From the NCBI GenBank assembly GCA_009784995.1, contig WQXE01000026.1, forward strand, positions 1 to 17,787: 17,787 bases of DNA. Reading direction: 5' to 3'. Made by a program: the position numbers and the translations under genes. How positions within the stretch are numbered: position 1 is the first letter of the stretch; each line of letters opens with the position of its first letter. Positions 7,240 to 14,422 of this stretch are shown one piece after another. The notes under the pieces are model-generated. The model saw only the letters and a program-made list of their open reading frames with translations. It had not been told where the DNA came from and searched no databases. This DNA is from Treponema sp. (GTDB lineage Bacteria; Spirochaetota; Spirochaetia; Treponematales; Breznakiellaceae).

Positions 7240-7261
7240 AAATAAAAAAAAATAAAATATC

Positions 7262-7294
7262 CTTTGCGTTCTTCGCGTCTTTGCGTCTTTGCGT
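7262..7294 (+). repeat. degenerate tandem repeat of CTTTGCGT units
   Basis: Four units of 8-9 nt sit between gatA and gatB: CTTTGCGTT, CTTCGCGT, CTTTGCGT, CTTTGCGT. It is GC-rich compared with the A-runs on both sides, is not part of a plausible gene, and ends about 10 nt before the GGGG ribosome site of gatB. It could affect gatB translation or be a copy of a dispersed intergenic repeat. Confidence 0.65.
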
Positions 7295-7315
7295 GATAAA
7301 AAAAGGGGATAATTT

Positions 7316-8737
7316 ATGAAATGGGAAACTGTAATTGGTCTTGAAGTTCACGCCGAGCTTTCAACAAAATCAAAAATCTTTTGCGGCTGCTCCACTTCTT
7401 ACGGAAGCGGTCCCAACACGCGTGTATGCCCTGTATGTTCGGGGATGCCCGGAGCTTTACCTGTTTTAAACCGATCAGTTTTGGAATACGCGATGAAGCT
7501 CGGTATCGCGCTTAATTGCGCCATCACCAAAAACAGCAAGTTTGACAGAAAAAATTATTTTTATCCCGACATTCCAAACGCCTATCAAATATCCCAGTTG
7601 TACGATCCAATTTGCCGTGACGGTTATCTTGAAATTGAAGTTGATGGAAGTAAAAAGAAAATTGGCATCCGCCAAATCCACATGGAAGAAGACGCGGGTA
7701 AACTTGTGCACATGGCAAACGGAACACATATGGATTTTAACCGCTGCGGTATTCCGCTTTTGGAAATTGTTTCCAACCCGGATTTTTCTAACGCGGCGGA
7801 AGTAATCGCCTACCTTGAAAAATTGCGGGAGACGCTTTTATATCTTGATATCTGCGATTGCAAAATGCAGGAAGGTTCGATCCGCGCGGACATCAATCTT
7901 TCTGTGCGAAAACCCGGAAGCGAACTTGGTGTGCGTACCGAAACAAAAAACATGAACTCGTTTAAAGCGATCGCGCGGGCAATCGAATATGAAAGAGAAC
8001 GCCAGATTGAAACACTGGAAGACGGCGGTCAGATTTTCCAGGAGACACGCCGCTGGGACGATGAAGAAGGTACATCTTACGGAATGCGCTCAAAAGAAAA
8101 CGCGCAGGATTACAGGTACTTTCCAGATCCCGATTTACCTCCAATTCAAATAGATGACACATGGCTTTCAAAAATTAAAGAAACCATGCCCGAACTCGCG
8201 TATCAGAAACGAGAGCGTTATATAAAAGATTTTGGAATCGCGCAAGCTTCTACAGTTGTACTTACTGTACATAAAAATATTTCCGATTTATTTGAAGCTG
8301 TCGCTTTGAAAAGCGGTCAGCCAATCGAAGCCGCGAATCTTATCACAGGCGAAATCATGCGGCTAATGAATAACGCGAATATTCTGCCGGAAGATCTTTC
8401 GATAGACACCGAGAAACTTTCTACCCTTATCAATCTCGTAACAAACGGAAAAATAAATCGCGGCGCGTACAAGGAAACTGTCGAAGAAGTTTTTACAAAT
8501 AATACCGAACCAGAAAAATACATCAGCGAAAAAGGTCTTATGATGGTAAGTGACGACAATGCCATAATCGAAGCGATAAAAACAGTTTTGGCGGAAAACC
8601 AGGATTCTGTTACAGATTACAAAAGCGGCAAAGAAAAAGTTTTTGGTTTTTTAATGGGGCAAGTTATGAAAAAACTTGGCAAGGGAGGTAACCCTGAACT
8701 TGTAAAAACAAAAATGGAAGAGATGTTAAAAGCATAA
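7316..8737 (+). CDS. gatB: Asp-tRNA(Asn)/Glu-tRNA(Gln) amidotransferase subunit B
   Basis: GatB binds the misacylated tRNA, activates the Asp or Glu side chain with ATP, and transfers ammonia to form Asn-tRNA or Gln-tRNA. The 473-residue length is normal for the family. The N-terminus has WETVIGLEVHAEL, and the zinc site is complete with C23, C25, C38 and C41 (FCGCS and VCPVCSGMPG). Further family blocks are KNYFYPDIPNAYQISQ, IRQIHMEEDAGKLVH and DFNRCGIPLLEIVS. The C-terminal helical and YqeY-like tail domain ends with FLMGQVMKKLGKGGNPELV. No key residue is obviously missing, in clear contrast with gatA upstream. The ATG at 7316 follows AAAAGGGGATAATTT. It is most likely co-transcribed with gatC and gatA, although a 76-nt gap containing a small repeat separates it from gatA. 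Confidence 0.96.
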   Translation: MKWETVIGLEVHAELSTKSKIFCGCSTSYGSGPNTRVCPVCSGMPGALPVLNRSVLEYAMKLGIALNCAITKNSKFDRKNYFYPDIPNAYQISQLYDPICRDGYLEIEVDGSKKKIGIRQIHMEEDAGKLVHMANGTHMDFNRCGIPLLEIVSNPDFSNAAEVIAYLEKLRETLLYLDICDCKMQEGSIRADINLSVRKPGSELGVRTETKNMNSFKAIARAIEYERERQIETLEDGGQIFQETRRWDDEEGTSYGMRSKENAQDYRYFPDPDLPPIQIDDTWLSKIKETMPELAYQKRERYIKDFGIAQASTVVLTVHKNISDLFEAVALKSGQPIEAANLITGEIMRLMNNANILPEDLSIDTEKLSTLINLVTNGKINRGAYKETVEEVFTNNTEPEKYISEKGLMMVSDDNAIIEAIKTVLAENQDSVTDYKSGKEKVFGFLMGQVMKKLGKGGNPELVKTKMEEMLKA

Positions 8738-8789
8738 AAGAGTGTTACAATAACAAGTACTTAATTGTTCATATTAAAAGGGGATTTAA

Positions 8790-9746
8790 ATGAATAAAAA
8801 AATTATAGTTTTATTAATATTTACAGCGCTTGTAATTTTTGGATGCACCCGTATGGAATATGGTTTAACTCAATCTGAAAGCGGCCGCTTGTTTTCCGCT
8901 CGATCCGGTTTACTTTATGATGATTCGGTATTAATTAGTAGAAATACAAGCGCGGATACTCTCTGGGAAGGTTCTGCCGGAATAGAAGGACACGAGCCTC
9001 CTCGTTTCAGAGATATGTCTAATGATGGATCGGACATAACCGCCGCGAATCCAAATGCAGATGAACGCAAACTTGTAAAAATGGCGAATGTCCAAATTAA
9101 ACTTGAAAATTTTGATACTACAGATGAATTTATTTCCAATTTATTGGAAAGGCATAACGCTTATTCGGCTTTAACCCAAATCAATGAACATTCCCGTTTT
9201 TATTCGCTTCGTGTTCCTTCAAAGTTATTCGATGTTTTTTTAACCGAAGTAAATAATATGGGTAATTTGATCAGCCGTCACGAAAGTACAGAAGATGTAA
9301 CGGTTCGTTATTACGATCTTGAAGGACGATTGGAAACGCAAAAAGAATTACTGCGGACTTTTCAATCTTATTTGGGAAGAACAAATACCATGCAGGACAT
9401 ACTTACCGTAGAAACAAGAATCGCGGATTTGCAGCGGGATATTGACAGAACGGGATCGCAGCTGCGCAGTCTCGCGAACCTGGTAGATTACGCGACAATC
9501 AACTTAAATCTGCATATGTCTGTTCCTGTTGTTTCTTACAAAGGTGAAACCTTAAGCGATCGAATCAGGGATTTATTCAGCGGTTTTGGTAATTTTCTTT
9601 CATCAATATTGGTGGCGATTATTGGTTTTGTAATTTATGGCATTCCACTTTTGGCAATTATAGTTCTTTTGATATGGGTGCTTTTTGGAAGAATTGGATT
9701 GATGAAAAAATTGTGGAATTTATTAATGTCGAAAAAACAGAGCTAA
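8790..9746 (+). CDS. DUF4349-type lipoprotein with C-terminal membrane helix
   Basis: The 318-residue protein starts with a lipoprotein signal peptide, MNKKIIVLLIFTALVIFGC, with lipobox IFGC and acylated Cys19. After a polar stretch, residues 90-250 resemble DUF4349: a strand-rich part (MANVQIKLENF, YSLRVPSKLFDVFL), then a long heptad-like helical section with VRYYDLEGRLETQKELL and VETRIADLQRDIDRTGSQL, ending in LVDYATINLNL. Residues about 271-300 form a strong hydrophobic segment followed by a positive tail (MKKLWNLLMSKK). This predicts an extracytoplasmic coiled-coil domain tethered at both ends. The family has no firm function. A GGGG ribosome site precedes the ATG, 52 nt after gatB; co-transcription is possible. 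The stop overlaps the convergent DUF456-type gene by 4 nt. Confidence 0.85.
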   Translation: MNKKIIVLLIFTALVIFGCTRMEYGLTQSESGRLFSARSGLLYDDSVLISRNTSADTLWEGSAGIEGHEPPRFRDMSNDGSDITAANPNADERKLVKMANVQIKLENFDTTDEFISNLLERHNAYSALTQINEHSRFYSLRVPSKLFDVFLTEVNNMGNLISRHESTEDVTVRYYDLEGRLETQKELLRTFQSYLGRTNTMQDILTVETRIADLQRDIDRTGSQLRSLANLVDYATINLNLHMSVPVVSYKGETLSDRIRDLFSGFGNFLSSILVAIIGFVIYGIPLLAIIVLLIWVLFGRIGLMKKLWNLLMSKKQS

Positions 9747-10225
9747 CTGATTAACGCTCTAATCGCGAAAAACAACATTAATGAAGCTGTGATCAGTTTC
9801 GCTCCCGACCCTACAATAAAAGCGAAAAACGCGCCTAAAGCTACTTTAAACGCTTTAGCGCCGTCTTTTTTATTGTGAATTAACTCTCCAAATAAAGCGC
9901 CTAAAAAAGGTCCCGCGAGCATTCCCCAGGGCGGGAAAATAAAAATACCGATTATTAATCCAATTATCGATCCTATGGAAGCCGCTCGTGAACCGCCGAA
10001 TTTTCTCGCCATAATCGCCGGCAGGACATAATCCATTACTGTCACGGCGATAACTATACCTGCCGCCACCCATAAAAAAACATGAGAAAAGCTGCCGTAT
10101 CCACTCCAGTTAATTAAAAGTAAACCTATAAAACTTAAAGGTGGTCCCGGCAGAATTGGAAGAACCGAACCCAGTATCCCAACTATTAATAAAAGAAAAG
10201 CAAGTATTACAAGAATTATTTCCAT
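9743..10225 (-). CDS. DUF456-type multi-pass membrane protein
   Basis: The 160-residue protein is almost entirely hydrophobic. It begins with MEIILVILAFLLLIVGILGS (first membrane helix), then the family-typical VLPILPGPPLSFIGLLLI, a segment near residues 50-72, and a Gly-rich part with FGGSRAASIGSIIGLIIG and FPPWGMLAGPFLGALFGE. A short charged loop (HNKKDGAKAFK) and a last hydrophobic hairpin follow. This matches the DUF456 pattern, in which two similar halves carry PGP-type and Gly-rich helices. The function of the family is not established. The start ATG at 10225 has no visible Shine-Dalgarno. The gene is divergent from the exported-protein gene at 10340 and converges on the lipoprotein gene with a 4-nt stop overlap. 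Confidence 0.85.
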   Translation of the reverse strand: MEIILVILAFLLLIVGILGSVLPILPGPPLSFIGLLLINWSGYGSFSHVFLWVAAGIVIAVTVMDYVLPAIMARKFGGSRAASIGSIIGLIIGIFIFPPWGMLAGPFLGALFGELIHNKKDGAKAFKVALGAFFAFIVGSGAKLITASLMLFFAIRALIS

Positions 10226-10327
10226 AAAATATTATTGACGACAGTGAAGTTTTTGTAAAGTCGTGGAATTTCCGGTAACTTTATATGTTTTATTTTTCTT
10301 TATTATATTGTAGGATAATATTTAAAC

Positions 10328-10332
10328 AGGAG
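10328..10332 (+). promoter_or_regulatory. ribosome binding site that selects a TTG start
   Basis: AGGAG lies 7 nt before TTG at 10340. It is the best-spaced Shine-Dalgarno near this gene and no ATG precedes the signal peptide in frame, so TTG is taken as the real start. Confidence 0.7.
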
Positions 10333-10339
10333 TTATATC

Positions 10340-11347
10340 TTGAGTTTATTAAATAAGCTTGCGGGTTTTGGTTTATTTGTAATTTTTTTGATTTTCATAT
10401 TTCCTTTAAATGCCGAATCTTTCGATCTTGATGAGGATGAATATATTCCCGACGAATCGATTTTTTCCGAACTTGTTTTTATGGAAGACGATATCGATTT
10501 ATATGAAGATTCTGATGATTTTTACATTTTTGAAGCTGCCGATCTTGTTATCGAGGCTTCTCCATTTACTGAACTGCGTTCTGTCGATGATATTTTTCCA
10601 AATCTTACACAACTTCAAAAAGTAACCGCTATGTTAAGATCGGGATTAAGAAATTCCTTCGATAATAAAGGCTCTCCTGTAATAATTCCCTGTCCCGATT
10701 CAGGGCTTAACCTTTACAACAGCGTAATTCAAAAAGATCCTTCTATTATTTCTGAAACTCTTATTATCATCCCTTATAATTACAATAGGGAACTTGATCT
10801 ACTGGAGATTTATAACGCGCTAGGAAGGATCGAAAAAATTAAAGACCAGGCGCTTCAATTAAGGAACGGCAATACTTTTAATGTTTTTACAAATACCACA
10901 CGGCTTGAAAGCGCTTCAAATAGAAGAGCTATTCCAGACCCTTCACCCGCGGGCGATCTTCCATATTCGGAAACAATGTATCTTCGTTTTACCGATACAA
11001 GTATAGGAGATCTGTATCTTAGGGGTGATATCATTTTTAGTTTGTATGGTATTACCTATGATTTAACAAATTTCAGAGATGTTTACTATACTATTTTTAG
11101 GGTTATGGGAACAGAAAGTGTTTCTATTATTACTTACCTTGAACCTGTTAAAGAAGGGATATTGATTTATAATGTATCCGGTTTGTCTTTGCCAAGTTTT
11201 TTAGTTAATAGAATGAATCTTGCCGGTAATATAAACAACCGTGTAACAACATTAATTGGCTGGATGACAGAAGGTATAAGATGGCAGGAAACGCTGGCTT
11301 TTGAACGGGGAATGTCTATCAGGAATATACATCAAAACAATAATTAA
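10340..11347 (+). CDS. exported acidic protein of unknown function
   Basis: I do not recognise a characterised family. The 335-residue product starts at TTG and has a clear signal peptide, MSLLNKLAGFGLFVIFLIFIFPLNA, with probable cleavage after Ala25. The mature N-terminus (about residues 26-66) is extremely acidic, with repeated D/E clusters such as DLDEDEYIPDE and MEDDIDLYEDSDDF. The rest appears to be a mixed alpha/beta domain, with FPNLTQLQKVTAMLRSGL, an IIPYNYNRELDLLEIYNALGRIEKI segment and a late SLPSFLVNRMNLAGNINNRVTTLIGW stretch. No catalytic motif is evident. It is probably periplasmic or surface located and resembles lineage-restricted spirochaete proteins, possibly one of the numbered DUF families, which I cannot verify. 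It is followed after 14 nt by the DUF362-type lipoprotein gene, so the two may act together. Confidence 0.75.
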   Translation: MSLLNKLAGFGLFVIFLIFIFPLNAESFDLDEDEYIPDESIFSELVFMEDDIDLYEDSDDFYIFEAADLVIEASPFTELRSVDDIFPNLTQLQKVTAMLRSGLRNSFDNKGSPVIIPCPDSGLNLYNSVIQKDPSIISETLIIIPYNYNRELDLLEIYNALGRIEKIKDQALQLRNGNTFNVFTNTTRLESASNRRAIPDPSPAGDLPYSETMYLRFTDTSIGDLYLRGDIIFSLYGITYDLTNFRDVYYTIFRVMGTESVSIITYLEPVKEGILIYNVSGLSLPSFLVNRMNLAGNINNRVTTLIGWMTEGIRWQETLAFERGMSIRNIHQNNN

Positions 11348-11356
11348 TGATATAAT
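11341..11356 (+). promoter_or_regulatory. extended -10 promoter before the DUF362-type gene, copy 2 of a shared 16-mer
   Basis: TAATTAATGATATAAT overlaps the stop codon of the upstream gene and contains TGATATAAT (11348-11356). The next ATG is only 5 nt further on, so a transcript starting about 6-7 nt after the -10 box would begin at the start codon. The same 16 bases precede mtnA. No Shine-Dalgarno is present before this ATG. Confidence 0.5.
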
Positions 11357-11361
11357 AAATT

Positions 11362-12603
11362 ATGAACAAGATAATCAAATTTACTTTTCTTTTTACCTTT
11401 CTTTTATTTACGGGATTAGTCGTACTAATCACAGGCTGCGCTAACAGGTCATCTGCCGCCGCGCAAACAGTACCAGACACTTTAGTGTCTGATGATACAA
11501 ATTTATCAGACGCGCAAATTACAGCGGTAGCTCCGCTTCAGAATATTTCCGCAATCTTTGTCGAAGATACAGACGGCACAGACGACGGCGTAAAAAGACT
11601 TGTTCGTTCAATGCGGGAATTAGGAATCGATTTTTACAAACTTATCGCGTCCGACGATGTGATCATTCTAAAAATAAATTGCCAGTGGGCAGAGCGCGGC
11701 GGCACCAATACAGACCTTATCCGTTCCGTGATTCAAGTCATTGTCGAACATCCTGACGGTTTTACAGGCGAAGTTATCGTCGCGGATAACGGACAGGGGC
11801 AGTTTGGCAGCGAACGGCGCGGAGGAAGTCTTAGCTGGGCAAACGCGAATTCCGCCGACCGCAGACAGTCTGTAATGGATGTTGTGCGTATCTTTCAAAA
11901 TAGGGGACATCGCGTGACAGGTGTTTTATGGGATGAGTTTACAGCCGTTCGCGTGCAGGAATTCAGAGCGGGAGACACCGGAAACGGATTTGTTGTAGAA
12001 GATACAATTCACAGTACGGGGCTTGAAGTATCATACCCAAAATTTGTTACAGAGTTTGGAACTCATGTAAGTTTTAAAGAAGGTATATGGAATATAAATA
12101 CGCGAAATTACGCAAGCGAAAAATTAAAAGTTATAAACATGCCTGTATTAAAATCGCACGGAGGATTTCAGGTAACCGGCGCTGTTAAGAATTATATGGG
12201 TACACCTTCGGATAGACTTACAAACAGAAGAGCTCATACAAGTGTTGGAACAGGCGGCATGGGAACACAGATGGTTCATACACGGCTTCCTGTTTTAAAT
12301 ATTATGGACATGATTTGGATCGGCGTTGAAAGGGGACCCAGTTCCAGTTACGCGGGCGCGAAACAAATAAATAAAATCGCGGCTTCGCTAGACGCTTTCG
12401 CGTTGGATTATTGGGCGAGTAAAAATATTCTCATACCCGAAGTAGAAAAACTTCCAGGCACGCGTGCGGCGGCAATGAACCCCGACGGCACGGAGCCCGG
12501 CACATTTGGTTACTGGATGCGGCTTTCAATGAACGAACTTGAAAAAGCGGGGATTTGGGCGACAATGGAAGAAGGAAATATATTCGTGGTTGGGATGAAT
12601 TAA
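11362..12603 (+). CDS. DUF362-type lipoprotein
   Basis: The 413-residue product has a lipoprotein signal peptide ending in VLITGC, with Cys26 as the predicted acylation site. The body resembles the DUF362 family: an early IIL-K-INCQW segment, then LIRSVIQVIVEHPDGFTG and EVIVADNGQGQF, a middle section with KLKVINMPVLKSHGGFQVTG, and AVKNYMGTPSDRL, which corresponds to the lead block (K-NH-G or K-NYMG) of the family, followed by PVLNIMDMIWIG. Some family members carry 2[4Fe-4S] ferredoxin modules, but this one has no cysteine cluster. The biochemical role is not known; export and lipid anchoring suggest work in the periplasm. The ATG has no Shine-Dalgarno and lies 14 nt after the upstream stop, so it could be read from a leaderless transcript or by re-initiation. 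Confidence 0.8.
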   Translation: MNKIIKFTFLFTFLLFTGLVVLITGCANRSSAAAQTVPDTLVSDDTNLSDAQITAVAPLQNISAIFVEDTDGTDDGVKRLVRSMRELGIDFYKLIASDDVIILKINCQWAERGGTNTDLIRSVIQVIVEHPDGFTGEVIVADNGQGQFGSERRGGSLSWANANSADRRQSVMDVVRIFQNRGHRVTGVLWDEFTAVRVQEFRAGDTGNGFVVEDTIHSTGLEVSYPKFVTEFGTHVSFKEGIWNINTRNYASEKLKVINMPVLKSHGGFQVTGAVKNYMGTPSDRLTNRRAHTSVGTGGMGTQMVHTRLPVLNIMDMIWIGVERGPSSSYAGAKQINKIAASLDAFALDYWASKNILIPEVEKLPGTRAAAMNPDGTEPGTFGYWMRLSMNELEKAGIWATMEEGNIFVVGMN

Positions 12604-12655
12604 CTACTTGAAAGCATACATCCAGACAGGCTAAGCTTGTATTTGGAGTTATAAA

Positions 12656-14395
12656 ATGAACATTTATCGAACACACACATGCGCCGCTTTGCGAGAAGAT
12701 CATGTGGGGCAAATAGTAAAACTGTCAGGTTGGGTTGATACAATCCGCGATCATGGCGGCGTTACTTTTTTAGACCTGCGGGATCAATATGGAATTACTC
12801 AAATCGTTCTGCACGAGGAATATACTTCCGGAAAGGAAAGTGTTATTACCGTAACCGGTAATGTAAAAAAGCGTGACAACGAAACTGTAAATAAAAAAAT
12901 TGATACAGGAACTGTAGAAGTTCATGCCGATTCAGTTGTAATACAAAGTAAAGCCATGCGTAACTTGCCGTTTGAAATCAGCGAATCAAAAAATACCCGT
13001 GAAGAAGTCCGTTTAAAAAACCGTTTTCTTGACCTTCGCAATCCTTCTGTAAGGGATAACATTTTACTGCGAGCTAAAGTTGTAAGTTTTCTGCGCACAA
13101 AAATGCAGGAACTCGGCTTTACGGAATTTCAGACCCCCATTTTAACTTCGTCTTCACCCGAGGGAGCGCGGGATTACCTCGTTCCAAGCCGAAAGCACCA
13201 CGGAAAGTTTTACGCGCTGCCACAGGCTCCGCAGATTTTTAAACAGCTTTTAATGGTTTCCGGTTTTGACCGCTACTTCCAAATCGCGCCTTGTTTCCGT
13301 GACGAAGATTCCCGCGCCGACCGCTCCCCCGGCGAGTTTTATCAGCTTGATTTTGAAATGTCATTCGCGGGGCAGGAAGATGTTTTTGATACAGCGGAAA
13401 AAGTTTTGTACGATACCTTTAAAACCTTTTCAAAAAAAGATGTAAGTTCTGCTCCATTCATCAGAATTCCATTTGCTGAAGCAATGTTAAAATACGGAAC
13501 GGACAAACCCGACCTGCGCAACCCCCTTATAATAGAAGATTTAACTCCATTTTTCGCGGATGTAGATTTCGCTCCGTTTAAAAATGTTCTGGTACGGGGC
13601 ATTGTAGCGCCGGGAGCCGCGAAGCAGCCAAAATCTTTCTTTGAAAAAATGCTCGCCTTTGCCACCGAGATTGGAATGAAAGGTCTTGGTTACATTTCCG
13701 TTTTGGAAGACGGCTCTTTAAAAGGTCCAATAGTAAAATTCCTGAGCGAAGATAAACAAGCTTCCCTTAGAAAGGAAATGTCTCTCAATAATAACGACAC
13801 AATATTTTTTATCGCGGATTCTCCCAAAGCTGTAAACGGTCTCGCGGCGCAAATACGCGCGGCGCTTGGAACACAATTAAATCTTATCAATACGCAAAAG
13901 TTTGAGTTTTGTTTTATCGTAGACTTTCCAATGTATGGTGCCAACGAAGAAACAGGAGCTATCGAGTTTACGCACAATCCATTTTCGATGCCGCAGGGTG
14001 GGCTCGAAGCTTTACAAACAAAAAATCCTTTGGACATTTTAGCGTGGCAGTATGACATTGTATGTAACGGCGTGGAACTTTCGTCGGGCGCGGTTCGTAA
14101 TCACTTACCCGAAGTAATGATTAAGGCGTTTGAAATTGCCGGTTACACACAAGCCGATATCGAAAGTAAATTTTCAGCGTTATTTAACGCTTTCCATTAC
14201 GGCGCTCCTCCTCATGCCGGCATGGCGCCCGGCGTTGATCGCATGTTGATGCTGCTCGCTGACGAAGAAAATATTCGCGAAGTTACAGCGTTCCCGATGA
14301 ACTCAAACGCGCAAGACCTTTTAATGGAAGCTCCGTGCGAAGTTACGGAACAGCAGCTGCGCGAAGTTCACATCAGACTGCGCCAAAAAAATTAA
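12656..14395 (+). CDS. aspS: aspartyl-tRNA synthetase, probably non-discriminating
   Basis: This class II synthetase charges tRNA(Asp), and probably tRNA(Asn), with aspartate. The 579 residues have the bacterial architecture: N-terminal OB-fold anticodon domain (about 1-105), catalytic core with an inserted GAD domain (roughly 280-420), and a C-terminal end reading LREVHIRLRQ. Motif 2 is FRDEDSRADR (from residue 214) and motif 3 is GMAPGVDR (522-529). Other landmarks are PEGARDYLVPSR and LPQAPQIFKQLLM. His33 in RDHGGV aligns with His31 of Pseudomonas aeruginosa AspRS, a residue linked with relaxed tRNA specificity, where discriminating enzymes have Leu. This fits GatCAB in the same window. 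After motif 2 the enzyme reads RSPGEFYQLD, one residue longer than the common RQPEFTQID. A GGAG site precedes the ATG. Confidence 0.95.
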   Translation: MNIYRTHTCAALREDHVGQIVKLSGWVDTIRDHGGVTFLDLRDQYGITQIVLHEEYTSGKESVITVTGNVKKRDNETVNKKIDTGTVEVHADSVVIQSKAMRNLPFEISESKNTREEVRLKNRFLDLRNPSVRDNILLRAKVVSFLRTKMQELGFTEFQTPILTSSSPEGARDYLVPSRKHHGKFYALPQAPQIFKQLLMVSGFDRYFQIAPCFRDEDSRADRSPGEFYQLDFEMSFAGQEDVFDTAEKVLYDTFKTFSKKDVSSAPFIRIPFAEAMLKYGTDKPDLRNPLIIEDLTPFFADVDFAPFKNVLVRGIVAPGAAKQPKSFFEKMLAFATEIGMKGLGYISVLEDGSLKGPIVKFLSEDKQASLRKEMSLNNNDTIFFIADSPKAVNGLAAQIRAALGTQLNLINTQKFEFCFIVDFPMYGANEETGAIEFTHNPFSMPQGGLEALQTKNPLDILAWQYDIVCNGVELSSGAVRNHLPEVMIKAFEIAGYTQADIESKFSALFNAFHYGAPPHAGMAPGVDRMLMLLADEENIREVTAFPMNSNAQDLLMEAPCEVTEQQLREVHIRLRQKN

Positions 14396-14422
14396 TCTGG
14401 AAGTTTAAAACCGGAGGTTTTT

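Noticed and set aside
8744..8779. AACAA...TTGTT repeat and TTACAA as terminator or promoter after gatB
   Set aside because: The arms are only 5 bp and no -10 box sits at a fitting distance, so neither call is supported.
10226..10339. Divergent gap with TTGACG and TATATT-like words
   Set aside because: The spacing between the hexamers does not fit a standard promoter in either direction; I can see no clear element.
12628..12642. Near-palindrome ACAGGCTAAGCTTGT upstream of aspS as an operator or T-box stem
   Set aside because: It is short and imperfect, and the 52-nt gap is too small for a T-box leader; no specifier or antiterminator sequence is visible.
13690..14058. Antisense open frame of 122 codons opposite aspS
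   Set aside because: It is fully inside conserved aspS sequence and its translation has no recognisable domain.
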